A stretch of 42,950 bases of DNA from Clostridia bacterium (GCA_017621705.1 JAGASR010000021.1:1-42950); one strand, 5' to 3'; counted from the stretch's first letter, positions 26,105 through 35,316 are shown. Notes: generated from the sequence alone by a model not told the origin. Numbers and translations are program-made.

Positions 26105-27493
26105 TTATTTATTGTATTCCTGCATTGCAAGATAGTTGGGAATTATATTAATTTCCATTTGCTCGTCCATAACGCCTTCAAGAGAAGAAACTATTTCCTG
26201 ACCGGTTTTAGTCTGATACAAACCTTCTATTGTCTGCAAGCTCGTGCCGCCGATTCCGTAATAGTCGTAAACGGCGTTTTTATAGAGTGAAACATAAAGC
26301 TCTGCATCTCTCTTGTCGAAGAACAGTGTCTTGTAAAGTGACTCAACATGGTCATCTTTGCTTACACCTTCGATATCTTCAAATAAAATATCTATAATAC
26401 TTGCACACTCTTCGGGGCTTTCGACGCCGGAGAAAATACTCATCGTCGTCATTGCGCTGTATGTCATGCCGATATCTTTACAGTCGTATTGATCCGCTAC
26501 GGGGAAAGGAACAATGCCGAAGTTTTCCATTTCTTTTGCGATTTCGATTATATTCATCGTCTCGCCGAGAGCCATTACGCAGTCGCCGTTCGAAAGATCT
26601 TTCCATGCATCCCATCTGGAGAGGAATGTGAAGTCATCGGCGTATTTTGTTATGTATTCTCTTGCCCATTCGATAGCTGTTATCAATGTGGGATTGCTTG
26701 TTACGGGAAGAAGTTCTCCGTCTTTTTCGTAGATCGGTGTCAGTTTGTATGCCCCGGAAAATCCTCTCGCAAAAGCGGCGCTGTGACCGAGGAATGCCTT
26801 GATATCCTTATCGCCGTCCTCAACATGGAACAGGGGAGTGATCTCTTCGAGCTTGGAAAGATTCCACGTGTTCTGTTCGTAAAAATCTCTGGGATCTTCA
26901 AGACCGTATTTCTGAATGAGCGTTTCATTTATTACAAACAAGGTCGAAACATTGCCGTCGTTCGATTTTTGCGGCCAGTTATTCGGAATAACGCCGTAAA
27001 CGTTGCCTTTTGCCATGCAGCATTCAAGAATATTGATCGGACCGTACTTTTCGGAGTCTGAAAGGTCGATTATATCAGGAAGTTCGTTTAACGGATAAAG
27101 CGTTCCCGCCTGTGCGGCTCTCATATTTGCGTTGTCGCTTCCGAAATATACAAAATCACACATCTTTATATCGCTTACAAGGCTCGTGAAAAGATTGTTC
27201 TGTATGTCGCTGCCAATGCCCAGAGAGGTTATGATCTTCAATTGCACGTTATGCTGCTTTTCGATCTTATCTATGTGTGCAAGAAGAAGATCGTAATAAA
27301 GAGAATCTTTTGAATAAAAGAAAATATTGCCTATATCATTTGTATTGTCCTGAGCGATAATATACTCTTTGCCGTCGAAATTTTTAACGCTGAGATCTAT
27401 CTTCTCAAATTCGGGGATTATCTCTTCCTGCACAGTCGCGCACGATGTTATGAACAGCACGACAAACAGAATCGCAAATAATTTCTTTTTCAT
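26105..27493 (-). CDS. Extracellular solute-binding lipoprotein, orphan paralogue
   Basis: A 462-residue binding protein starting at 27493 with MKKKLFAILFVVLFITSC, a signal peptide with a lipobox (ITSC). The 49 in-frame codons upstream lack a ribosome binding site, whereas AAGGGA precedes 27493. It aligns by eye with the protein at 23146: DSEKYGPINILECCMAKGNV versus DSEKWGSPQILESMFYKDDV, and FFDKRDAELYVSLYKNAVYD versus FFDERDADAFFDLFENSYYN. Again no permease genes are adjacent. The two paralogues flank the LytTR/LiaF pair. Confidence 0.84.
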   Translation of the reverse strand: MKKKLFAILFVVLFITSCATVQEEIIPEFEKIDLSVKNFDGKEYIIAQDNTNDIGNIFFYSKDSLYYDLLLAHIDKIEKQHNVQLKIITSLGIGSDIQNNLFTSLVSDIKMCDFVYFGSDNANMRAAQAGTLYPLNELPDIIDLSDSEKYGPINILECCMAKGNVYGVIPNNWPQKSNDGNVSTLFVINETLIQKYGLEDPRDFYEQNTWNLSKLEEITPLFHVEDGDKDIKAFLGHSAAFARGFSGAYKLTPIYEKDGELLPVTSNPTLITAIEWAREYITKYADDFTFLSRWDAWKDLSNGDCVMALGETMNIIEIAKEMENFGIVPFPVADQYDCKDIGMTYSAMTTMSIFSGVESPEECASIIDILFEDIEGVSKDDHVESLYKTLFFDKRDAELYVSLYKNAVYDYYGIGGTSLQTIEGLYQTKTGQEIVSSLEGVMDEQMEINIIPNYLAMQEYNK

Positions 27494-27696
27494 GCAAATA
27501 CACCGTCCCTTCTCTTGATAATTTTCAAAGTTTGTTTTTAAATACAGTATACTGCATAAATACGACGTATATGTGTCGAAATTTTGAATTATGAATTTTT
27601 TGCAAAAACTATCTTGTTCGGATAACGTATTGTCCGTCAAAAAATGAAAAATCTGCCTGTAAATCTCTTTTTTTTAAAAAGTTACAAAAAAGTCCT

Positions 27697-27724
27697 TGTT
27701 TTTTTCATTTGTCCATGCTATAAT
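27697..27724 (+). promoter_or_regulatory. Promoter of ppdK
   Basis: TTGTTT (27697-27702) and TATAAT (27719-27724), 16 bases apart, with extended -10 TGC. A perfect AGGAGG follows about 50 bases downstream. The rest of the 299-base gap from 27494 is AT-rich upstream sequence of the divergent lipoprotein gene, with no gene seen. Confidence 0.7.
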
Positions 27725-27792
27725 GTTTAAGTTACAATACAAGATCTATAATTAATGTAAAACATGAAAAATTCAGGAGGTTAAACCTTAAT

Positions 27793-30438
27793 ATGGCTAA
27801 AAAGTACGTATACCTTTTCACCGAAGGTAACGGCTCCATGAGAGAGCTTCTCGGTGGTAAAGGCGCAAACCTTGCGGAAATGACCAACATTTTCAAAGAA
27901 AAATTCCCCGACAGAAACCCCGTACCCCAGGGCTTCACCATTTCTACCGAAGCTTGTACTCAGTACTATGAAGACGGCAAAATGATCAACGACGAAATTC
28001 AGTCTCAGATCATGGAATATGTAACAAAGATGGAAGAGATCACCGGCAAAAAATTCGGTGATAAAGAAAACCCCCTCCTCGTTTCCGTTCGTTCCGGCGC
28101 TCGTGCATCCATGCCCGGTATGATGGACACCATCCTCAACCTCGGTCTTAACGAAGAAGTTGTTGAAACCATGGCAAGAAAGTCCGGCAATGCTCGTTGG
28201 GCTTACGACTGCTACAGAAGATTTATCCAGATGTACTCCGACGTTGTTATGGAAGTCGGCAAAAAGTACTTCGAAGAACTTATCGATAAAATGAAGGAAG
28301 AAAAAGGCGTTACCTTTGACGTTGAACTCACCGCTGAAGACCTCAAAGAACTCGCTGAACAGTTCAAGGCTGAATACAAGTCCAAGATCGGTTCCGACTT
28401 CCCCACCGATCCCAAAGAACAGCTTATGGGCGCTGTAAAAGCAGTATTCCGTTCTTGGGACAACCCCAGAGCTAACGTTTACAGACGTGACAACGATATT
28501 CCTTATTCTTGGGGTACCGCTGTTAACGTACAGGCAATGGCATTCGGTAACATGGGCGACGACTGTGGTACCGGCGTTGCATTCACCCGTGACCCCGCTA
28601 CCGGCGAAAAGAAACTCATGGGCGAATTCCTTGTAAACGCACAGGGCGAAGACGTTGTTGCAGGCGTCAGAACCCCAATGAAGATCGAAATGATGGCTGA
28701 GAAATTCCCCGCTGCTTACGCTCAGTTCACCGAGATCTGCAATATCCTCGAAAATCACTATCACGATATGCAGGACATGGAGTTCACCGTTGAAAACGAA
28801 AAACTCTACATGCTCCAGACCAGAAACGGTAAGAGAACCGCACAGGCTGCTCTTAAGATCGCATGCGACCTCGTTGACGAAGGCATGAAGACCGAGCAGG
28901 AAGCTGTTGCAATGATCGACCCCAGAAACCTCGACACTCTTCTCCATCCCCAGTTCGACGCTAAAGCTCTCAAAGCTGCTACCCCCATGGGTCGCGGTCT
29001 CGGTGCTTCTCCCGGCGCTGCTTGCGGTAAGATCGTATTCACCGCTGAAGATGCTGAAACTTGGAACGCAAGAGGCGAAAAAGTTGTTCTCGTTAGACTT
29101 GAAACTTCTCCCGAAGATATCACCGGTATGAAAGCATCCCAGGGTATCCTCACCGTTCGTGGCGGTATGACCTCTCACGCTGCAGTTGTTGCTCGTGGTA
29201 TGGGTACTTGCTGCGTTTCCGGTTGCGGCGAAATCAAGATGGACGAAGAAAACAAGAAGTTCGAACTCGCTGGTAAGACCTTCCACGAAGGCGACTTCAT
29301 CTCCATCGACGGTTCTACCGGTAACATCTACGACGGTATCATTCCCACCGTTGACGCTACTATCGCAGGCGAATTCGGCAGAATCATGGCTTGGGCTGAC
29401 AAATTCAGAAAGCTCAAAGTAAGAACCAACGCTGATACTCCCGCTGATGCTAAGAAAGCTCGCGAACTCGGCGCTGAAGGTATCGGTCTTTGCCGTACCG
29501 AACATATGTTCTTCGAAGCTGACAGAATCGCTGCATTCCGCGAAATGATCTGTGCTGACACCGTTGCTGAAAGAGAAGTTGCTCTCGATAAGATCCTTCC
29601 CTACCAGCAGGGCGACTTCGAAAAGCTCTACGAAGCTCTCGAAGGTACTCCCGTTTGCATCAGATTCCTCGACCCGCCTCTCCACGAATTCGTTCCCACT
29701 ACTGACGAAGATATCGCAATTCTCGCAGCAGCTCAGAACAAATCCGTTGAAGATATCAAAGCTATCATCGCTTCTCTCCATGAATTCAACCCCATGATGG
29801 GTCACAGAGGTTGCCGTCTCGCAGTAACTTACCCCGAAATCGCAGCAATGCAGACCAAGGCAGTTATCAGAGCAGCTATCAATGTTCAGAAAGCTCATGC
29901 TGACTGGAACGTTGTTCCCGAAATCATGATCCCCCTCGTAGGCGACGTTAGCGAACTTAAATATGTTAAGAAAGTAGTTGTTGAAACTGCTGATGCTGAA
30001 ATCGCAGCTGCAGGCGTTTCCCTCAAGTACGAAGTTGGTACTATGATTGAAATCCCCAGAGCTTGTCTCACCGCTGACGAAGTTGCTAAGAACGCTGACT
30101 TCTTCTGCTTCGGTACCAACGACCTTACCCAGATGACTTACGGCTTCTCCCGTGACGACGCTGGTAAGTTCCTCAACGCTTACTACGATGCTAAGATCTT
30201 TGAAAACGATCCGTTCGCTAAACTCGACCAGAACGGCGTTGGCAAACTTATGGAAATGGCTATCAAACTCGGTAGACCCGTTAACGAACATCTCCATATC
30301 GGTATCTGCGGCGAACACGGCGGCGACCCCGCATCCGTTGAATTCTGCCACAAGATCGGCCTCGACTACGTTTCTTGCTCTCCCTTCAGAGTTCCCATCG
30401 CAAGACTCGCTGCTGCACAGGCTGCTATTAAAGGTTAA
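27793..30438 (+). CDS. ppdK: Pyruvate, phosphate dikinase
   Basis: Interconverts pyruvate, ATP and phosphate with PEP, AMP and pyrophosphate in the cytosol. The 881-residue protein has an N-terminal ATP-grasp nucleotide domain (GGKGANLAEM, SVRSGARASMPGMMDTILN). The central phosphohistidine domain has the swivelling His in GGMTSHAAVVARGMGT (near residue 457), and the C-terminal PEP/pyruvate barrel includes GLCRTEHMFF and the Cys of GICGEHGGDP. Length is normal. A perfect AGGAGG precedes the ATG. Codon use is very biased, consistent with high expression. The final residues AAIKG recur as DNA repeats downstream. Confidence 0.97.
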   Translation: MAKKYVYLFTEGNGSMRELLGGKGANLAEMTNIFKEKFPDRNPVPQGFTISTEACTQYYEDGKMINDEIQSQIMEYVTKMEEITGKKFGDKENPLLVSVRSGARASMPGMMDTILNLGLNEEVVETMARKSGNARWAYDCYRRFIQMYSDVVMEVGKKYFEELIDKMKEEKGVTFDVELTAEDLKELAEQFKAEYKSKIGSDFPTDPKEQLMGAVKAVFRSWDNPRANVYRRDNDIPYSWGTAVNVQAMAFGNMGDDCGTGVAFTRDPATGEKKLMGEFLVNAQGEDVVAGVRTPMKIEMMAEKFPAAYAQFTEICNILENHYHDMQDMEFTVENEKLYMLQTRNGKRTAQAALKIACDLVDEGMKTEQEAVAMIDPRNLDTLLHPQFDAKALKAATPMGRGLGASPGAACGKIVFTAEDAETWNARGEKVVLVRLETSPEDITGMKASQGILTVRGGMTSHAAVVARGMGTCCVSGCGEIKMDEENKKFELAGKTFHEGDFISIDGSTGNIYDGIIPTVDATIAGEFGRIMAWADKFRKLKVRTNADTPADAKKARELGAEGIGLCRTEHMFFEADRIAAFREMICADTVAEREVALDKILPYQQGDFEKLYEALEGTPVCIRFLDPPLHEFVPTTDEDIAILAAAQNKSVEDIKAIIASLHEFNPMMGHRGCRLAVTYPEIAAMQTKAVIRAAINVQKAHADWNVVPEIMIPLVGDVSELKYVKKVVVETADAEIAAAGVSLKYEVGTMIEIPRACLTADEVAKNADFFCFGTNDLTQMTYGFSRDDAGKFLNAYYDAKIFENDPFAKLDQNGVGKLMEMAIKLGRPVNEHLHIGICGEHGGDPASVEFCHKIGLDYVSCSPFRVPIARLAAAQAAIKG

Positions 30439-30646
30439 ACAATTTAGTTTATCTGGGCAGCATATGCTCAAGGCAGCTATTAAGGGTTAATTAGTTTACG
30501 TTATTCCTGAGATGCATATGCAAAGGCTGCAATTAAAGGCTAAGCAATTTATTTTATCTGGGCAGCAAACAACTCACGCACCAACTTTTGGCTTCAACAT
30601 TTGTTATCTGAGTTGTTAATGCTCCAAGGCAGCTATCAAAGGCTAA
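30421..30646 (+). repeat. Decayed tandem array of the ppdK 3' end
   Basis: The last 18 bases of ppdK, GCTGCTATTAAAGGTTAA (30421-30438), recur as recognisable copies at 30473-30490, 30526-30543 and 30629-30646, each again reading AAIKG-stop. The steps are 52, 53 and 103 bases, so a fifth degenerate unit probably sits near 30578. Intervening sequence also repeats (TTTATCTGGGCAGCA in units 1 and 3). No gene lies here; the whole array is before the terminator. Confidence 0.75.
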
Positions 30647-30684
30647 TCCGATAAAAAGATCAGCCTGACAAACTAAACAAATCG

Positions 30685-30716
30685 ATCCCCACCGATTTTT
30701 CGGTGGGGATTTTTGT
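30685..30716 (+). terminator. Terminator of ppdK, repeat copy 1
   Basis: A perfect 10-base-pair stem ATCCCCACCG (30685-30694) / CGGTGGGGAT (30701-30710) and a T-run. The segment from about 30622 to 30716 recurs almost identically at 32072-32165. The remaining bases to 30821 hold nothing recognisable. Confidence 0.92.
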
Positions 30717-30821
30717 GGTTGAACAGTCAAACTTTTTCGTGAACTGCGGATAATAAAATTCGCCCAAGTTTTGAACTGATATACTTGTAATTGGTTCTTT
30801 AAAAAGCAGACATATCTGGGG

Positions 30822-31865
30822 TTATGTGAGTTTATCGAGAATTGCTTTGAACTTTGGAGTATCACGTATTGCAGCATAACGGGATTCTGTGGTAAGATCT
30901 TCCAAGAGTCTGCTTCGTTCATTAAGATTTCTCTTATCCCAGTCTTTATAAGTGATGCGGTTGATGAGAAGAGAAGTTGCTTTCCCATTTTCAAGATCAA
31001 ATGTATCATTCATTACACAGTAGTCAGCAGATTTATCGAGAGAAATGAGACAGTTTTCGATATCACCTTTTTCGAGATACAGGTCAGCCATGTTCTGATA
31101 CGTCGAAAGCGTTCTTAGAAGTCCGTAAAGATGGTCGTGGTTTTCATAGATCAGTTCGTACATATCAATTACTTTCTGGCACAGAGCAATCTTTTCGTCA
31201 GGAGAATAATGATCGGTCTTGCAAATTTCCCTTGTCCAGTAGTAAAGACACCATGTCCACCGCTGCACCGCATCCTGTACTACATCAATTCGTTCGGTCC
31301 CATCAACGATATCGCAGAGTTCAATCTCCATTGTTTTATAGATATTGGGGAGACTTTTTGCCATAGCAACCGCTTTGTCATGGTAACCTGCTCTTTGGTA
31401 CGCAGTGCAGATATTTGCTTGATCAATGTTTCTGATTTTTGTATCAGTACATTTTTCAAGAATATGTTCGTAAATTCGGATAGCTTCTTCGAGATTTTCT
31501 TGACCCGTACATACCATAAGTTGATATGCAAGTTCCGATTTTAGTTTGAATGAGTGAGGATATTTTTCAAGACCTTTTCTGAAAATATCTACCGCTTCAT
31601 AGCCGGGTGTCTTCCATGCGGTACTAATGATTTCTTCAATCTCTTCTTTTTCACGTTCGGCGTCAAGGCCACATACTGTATCCACAGTTACACCGAAATA
31701 GCCTGCGATGGAGGGAAGAAGCGTGATATCAGGATATCCTTCTTCTCTTTCCCATTTGGAGACAGCCTGCGAGGTCACGCCAATGGCATCAGCAAGTTCT
31801 TCCTGTGTGATGTCTTTCTCGCGGCGCAATCTTTTTATTGCTTTTCCTATATTAAGTTCTGACAT
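30822..31865 (-). CDS. XRE family regulator with TPR-like C-terminus
   Basis: A 347-residue protein. The N-terminal HTH (IKRLRREKDITQEELADAIG, VTSQAVSKWEREEGYPDITLL, FGVTVDTVCGLD) is canonical XRE. The remainder is helical repeats (VDIFRKGLEKYPHSFKLKSELAYQL, EEAIRIYEHILEKC, and so on) of TPR type. Related to the genes at 16758 and 32201. Its start follows GAGGT. It is flanked on both sides by copies of the ppdK terminator segment, suggesting that it was inserted or duplicated as a unit. Confidence 0.88.
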   Translation of the reverse strand: MSELNIGKAIKRLRREKDITQEELADAIGVTSQAVSKWEREEGYPDITLLPSIAGYFGVTVDTVCGLDAEREKEEIEEIISTAWKTPGYEAVDIFRKGLEKYPHSFKLKSELAYQLMVCTGQENLEEAIRIYEHILEKCTDTKIRNIDQANICTAYQRAGYHDKAVAMAKSLPNIYKTMEIELCDIVDGTERIDVVQDAVQRWTWCLYYWTREICKTDHYSPDEKIALCQKVIDMYELIYENHDHLYGLLRTLSTYQNMADLYLEKGDIENCLISLDKSADYCVMNDTFDLENGKATSLLINRITYKDWDKRNLNERSRLLEDLTTESRYAAIRDTPKFKAILDKLT

Positions 31866-31895
31866 AATCTTTACCTCGTTTAATTAAATGATTTG

Positions 31896-31950
31896 TTAAG
31901 CAGGCCTGCCTTACAGTTGTTATTATATCACATGAAACGTACCTTTACAA
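31896..31950 (-). promoter_or_regulatory. Promoter and candidate operator of the XRE gene at 31865
   Basis: On the minus strand TTGTAA (31945-31950) and TATAAT (31922-31927) are 17 bases apart. Just downstream, around the expected transcript start, is the palindrome TAAGCAGGCCTGCCTTA (31897-31913; core GCAGGCCTGC), a likely self-repression site. From 31951 to 32071 nothing further is recognised. Confidence 0.65.
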
Positions 31951-32071
31951 TAGACGCATTCGTCAGAAAAGTAAACGGTGCGTTGGAATATCCCAACATT
32001 CGTTTTGTATATAAATGTGTAATTGATTAGGTATACTTATAGAAAATGATCGTATTCTTTATGTTCACCTC

Positions 32072-32165
32072 GTCCAAGGCTGATAGCAACTGTTAATCCG
32101 ATAACAAGATCAGCCTGACTAACTAAACAAATCGATCCCCACCGATTTTCGGTGGGGATTTTTGT
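32072..32165 (+). repeat. Second copy of the ppdK terminator segment
   Basis: Nearly identical to 30622-30716, with the best match in the last 70 bases. It includes the stem ATCCCCACCG (32135-32144) / CGGTGGGGAT (32150-32159) and T-run. No gene ends directly before it on the plus strand, so it looks like a duplicated terminator; on the minus strand it separates the two XRE genes. Confidence 0.8.
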
Positions 32166-32200
32166 ATATCGTATCGTTTTTTTTACATTAAAAATGTTTA

Positions 32201-33358
32201 TCACTTTCCTTGTTCAAAAGCTTCTGCGTCTGCGAGAATAGCCTTGAAACGCTCATTTTCACGGATCGGATCAAAAACATCATATGCGAATGAGGGCAGA
32301 AGAGTATCTTTTCTGTCATACGAATTCGCAGAAAAGTGATTTGTTTTGCCATACAGATACGGTATTTTCGTTTCTGTTATTACATTAAAATTATTTGCCA
32401 TAACACGCTCATGTTTAACCATTTTTTCGAGCCAATATATCGCTTCTTCGTGACGTTTCATGTTCATACAGATAATTGCGCAATGTTCATAATCATAATG
32501 GGGACTGCAGAAAGGCATTTCATCCTTCCGTTCTCCTACAATAAGATCGTAGATATCCGGGAAGAGCCTATGGCAAGCATAAGCCTCTTCAAATTTACCT
32601 TCTGTTCTCCATGATTTACCAATCATAAAAAGCTGATCATGAAGGTATTCGAGCGCATTATAAATGTTTTTTGCTCTTTCCCGACGGCCTTCATCCTTTC
32701 TACCGAGAAGATTAAGTGCTTCGGCTTGCAAGTCTCCGCCTTCTGCATACGGATCAAATACTGTGATCTTTTTTGCGTATTCCAGCATTTTCATGTAATT
32801 GCCCATATCTTTGTAAAGAACTGCCATCCATTTATTTGCCTCATTGAGATAACGGCTGTTTGTACAATGATTGAGAATTATATTTGCCTGACGTATACTC
32901 TCGTTTTCCCACTTTTGTATTTCCTCGGTTTTGTCTTTCATTTTATCACTGTATCTGTATTCGTCCAACAGACAGCAGATATGTCCCAATGAATAAGCCA
33001 AAAGCTTATAATTATTCGGATCTACTTCAAGCATTTTTTGTACATCCTCAGTACATTCTTTGCTCCATGCGAAACTGTCGACACCTTCCGGGGGATTACA
33101 GATTTTCTTTTCCGTCTCACGTATGAACGATTCGACAGCTTCTTTCCTATTTGTTCCATCTTTGCCGAACAGAACATCCGTCGTTACACCGAAAACATTT
33201 GAAAGCGGCACGATCTGCGAGATATCCGGCATACCGGTTCCGTTTTCCCATCGGCTGACTGCCTGATAGGTGATATTCAACTGTTCCGCAAGCTCTTCTT
33301 GGGTAAGATTACGTTCTTTTCTAAGCCTGCGGATAATTTGACCCATTGTTTCGTTCAT
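32201..33358 (-). CDS. XRE family regulator with TPR-like C-terminus
   Basis: A 385-residue protein. It starts at 33358 (MNETMGQIIRRLRKERNLTQ), with AGGAG eight bases upstream; the 32 in-frame codons before it lack support. The HTH is canonical (EELAEQLNITYQAVSRWENG, FGVTTDVLFG). The long C-terminus is helical, TPR-like, with several Cys and Trp residues. The same architecture as the neighbour at 30822 suggests local duplication followed by divergence. Targets unknown. Confidence 0.87.
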   Translation of the reverse strand: MNETMGQIIRRLRKERNLTQEELAEQLNITYQAVSRWENGTGMPDISQIVPLSNVFGVTTDVLFGKDGTNRKEAVESFIRETEKKICNPPEGVDSFAWSKECTEDVQKMLEVDPNNYKLLAYSLGHICCLLDEYRYSDKMKDKTEEIQKWENESIRQANIILNHCTNSRYLNEANKWMAVLYKDMGNYMKMLEYAKKITVFDPYAEGGDLQAEALNLLGRKDEGRRERAKNIYNALEYLHDQLFMIGKSWRTEGKFEEAYACHRLFPDIYDLIVGERKDEMPFCSPHYDYEHCAIICMNMKRHEEAIYWLEKMVKHERVMANNFNVITETKIPYLYGKTNHFSANSYDRKDTLLPSFAYDVFDPIRENERFKAILADAEAFEQGK

Positions 33359-33399
33359 AATTTCGCTCCTTAAATGTGAATTCCGGTACCGTTGTATAT

Positions 33400-33428
33400 A
33401 GTATAACAAAAGTTCTCGGAAATGTCCA
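33400..33428 (-). promoter_or_regulatory. Promoter of the XRE gene at 33358
   Basis: On the minus strand TGGACA (33423-33428) and TATACT (33400-33405), 17 bases apart. Confidence 0.55.
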
Positions 33429-33572
33429 GCGATGTAAATCTTCATTATATTCAACGGAGCATTGAGTTTTATTGGTTTACATTCTTTTTTTTAATATGAT
33501 ATTATATAAATGTTAATCTGATAAGAATTAACTTAGCTTTATGTTATTATTGACATCGGTTTGAAAAAAAAC

Positions 33573-33602
33573 TTGACAAAAAATATGGTGATGTGGTATA
33601 CT
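33573..33602 (+). promoter_or_regulatory. Promoter of the lipoprotein gene at 33634
   Basis: TTGACA (33573-33578) and TATACT (33597-33602), 18 bases apart, with TG upstream of the -10. AAGGAGGG is the ribosome binding site. Confidence 0.75.
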
Positions 33603-33633
33603 GTAATCGAAATAACAAAGGAGGGACGTACTG

Positions 33634-34389
33634 ATGAAAAAGTCTGTATTAATTTTTATTTCTTTTATTCTTTTCCTCTGTCTTATTGTCGGCTGTTCCA
33701 ACAATAATGCAGGAGGACGTGAAGAAAGCTCCGTTAAAGTCACAACGCTCATTGCCGACGATTTCCGAGAAAAAACGGCGGCTGCTGAAAAATGGGCGGC
33801 TGAAAATGTCGATATTGCCGAAAATGACAGTTATAAAAGGCACGAAAGCGATGTTTTAACGGTCGGCAATGTCACATATCTCTGCGTTAATTCATGGGAA
33901 ACGAACGGAATGGTCGAAGTTCCGTCATATCAGCTTGAGAAATATGTTAACGGTGAACGAACCGTGCTTATTGATGTCGGACAGTTCGGATTTGGCGGTG
34001 ATTTCCCGATTTCGATAGTAAAAGACAGCGAGACGGTTCTTCTTGCGGTTATGGGAAGTTCTATTAATCAAATTTCGACATGGAATAATGCCGGAAAAAT
34101 TGTCGTAACATACGGCAACGGAGAGATCGAGGTCATAGAGTACAGTTTTGATTCAGAAGAAAAGGATTTTTACTGTGAATTCGTTCATCAGTTGGAAAGT
34201 TCGGATATCTCAAGCCTTATATTCGTTTCCTCACCCGACAGATACAGCGGTGTAACCACCCGTCTTTTCGAACTTGATGAAGATCAGCGGATAGTTTTTG
34301 CAAGAGTTGTCAACGGTGACGGTGCGTTTGACGAGGATTACAGCGTAAACGAGCCTGTACCCCACGTTTTCCCCGAATTGTTTGAATAA
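33634..34389 (+). CDS. Lipoprotein of unknown function
   Basis: A 251-residue secreted protein. MKKSVLIFISFILFLCLIVG-C is a lipoprotein signal peptide with a lipobox (IVGC), so the mature protein is anchored outside the cell. The body is beta-rich and acidic with no motif that I recognise. It has its own strong promoter and terminator, so it is monocistronic. Base composition and codon use do not stand out from the neighbours. Function not assigned. Confidence 0.8.
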   Translation: MKKSVLIFISFILFLCLIVGCSNNNAGGREESSVKVTTLIADDFREKTAAAEKWAAENVDIAENDSYKRHESDVLTVGNVTYLCVNSWETNGMVEVPSYQLEKYVNGERTVLIDVGQFGFGGDFPISIVKDSETVLLAVMGSSINQISTWNNAGKIVVTYGNGEIEVIEYSFDSEEKDFYCEFVHQLESSDISSLIFVSSPDRYSGVTTRLFELDEDQRIVFARVVNGDGAFDEDYSVNEPVPHVFPELFE

Positions 34390-34394
34390 TAAAT

Positions 34395-34427
34395 AAGAGA
34401 TAGGACTATAAAATCCTATCTCTTTTC
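34395..34427 (+). terminator. Terminator between convergent genes
   Basis: A perfect 11-base-pair stem AAGAGATAGGA (34395-34405) / TCCTATCTCTT (34414-34424) followed by TT, just after the lipoprotein stop and close to the stop of the opposing gene. Confidence 0.85.
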
Positions 34428-34428
34428 G

Positions 34429-35316
34429 TTATTTTTCGGGGAAAAGGTTGCGCTGTTCGTAATAAGCGTAGCCCATATATTCGTCGCCGCCTGCGCGTCC
34501 GTTATACCAGAGCATCCATTTGTTTTCGTCTTCGTTCCAGATAACGGTCGGCTTGTAGGTCGCATCTTTGTCCCATGCATCGGGGGTCGGTTCGATTATC
34601 GGATTCATGGAAGAGCGTTCCCAACCGAAAATGCCGTTTTTGCTTTTCGCGACGCAGATTCGCGCGGTGTTGATATCTTCATATCCGATATAAAACATCA
34701 GATAACCCATATCTTCGGTCTTTATTACCTGACAGCCGCCGACACGTTCCTGCTCGAAAACATTTGATCTCATATTCGTAAAAACAGGGTTTATTCTGCT
34801 CTTTTTCCAGTTTATGCCGTCGTCGCTTTCGGCGTATGCGTTAACGTTCGGCTCGTACGTTTCGCCTGCGGAGTACCACATTCTGTATTTTCCGTTTTCG
34901 AACATAACGCACGGATTCATGACCGACTCGCCTTCCCACGGATATTCGGAGATCATGACAGGTTCGTTAAGAATACGCTTGAAAGTCAGTCCGTCGTCGC
35001 TTTCCGCATAACCGATATAGCTGTGCTCTCGAGCCTGACCGGTGTACCACATTTTATATTTTCCGTCAACTTTTATAACGCAGTTTCTGTTCAGATTGTC
35101 TTCCCAGCCTGTGCTTTCGTCGTATTCAAGAGTTATTATCGGGTCGGACCAGTTGATTCCGTCGTCCGAGAAAGTCACAGCGCATGCCTTTTTCGGTCTC
35201 CACGAAAAATCCATGCGGTATTTGCCGTTATCTTTCCAGACGTATCCGTCAAAAACAGTTCCCGTTTCTTTGTTTCCGAAAACGGGTCCGTTTGAGTATT
35301 TTGTAAAAGTGCCCAT
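34429..35316 (-). CDS. Five-bladed beta-propeller glycoside hydrolase-like protein (GH43/32/130 type)
   Basis: A 295-residue protein made of repeated propeller blades: GKYRMDFSWR...FSDDGINWSDP, GKYKMWYTGQ...AESDDGLTFKRI, GKYRMWYSAG...AESDDGINWKKS and NKWMLWYNGRAGGDEYMGYA. Such arabinofuranosidase/sucrase-like propellers act on plant glycans or on beta-mannosides. There is no signal peptide, so it would act on imported oligosaccharides or phosphorylated sugars. GGAGAG precedes the start. No sugar transporter or regulator is adjacent, and the catalytic carboxylates cannot be assigned with confidence. Confidence 0.82.
   Translation of the reverse strand: MGTFTKYSNGPVFGNKETGTVFDGYVWKDNGKYRMDFSWRPKKACAVTFSDDGINWSDPIITLEYDESTGWEDNLNRNCVIKVDGKYKMWYTGQAREHSYIGYAESDDGLTFKRILNEPVMISEYPWEGESVMNPCVMFENGKYRMWYSAGETYEPNVNAYAESDDGINWKKSRINPVFTNMRSNVFEQERVGGCQVIKTEDMGYLMFYIGYEDINTARICVAKSKNGIFGWERSSMNPIIEPTPDAWDKDATYKPTVIWNEDENKWMLWYNGRAGGDEYMGYAYYEQRNLFPEK

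Noticed and set aside
27781..30471. An 896-residue open frame antisense to ppdK, and similar long antisense frames over pckG (7617-9458) and the ABC exporter (3336-5666)
   Set aside because: They arise from the strong codon bias of the real genes. Their translations are low-complexity in character, show no family motifs and lack ribosome binding sites.
30567..30619. AACAACTCA/TGAGTTGTT hairpin as a separate regulatory RNA
   Set aside because: The arms enclose a long degenerate repeat unit with no T-run or promoter; it is better seen as part of the decayed ppdK tail array.
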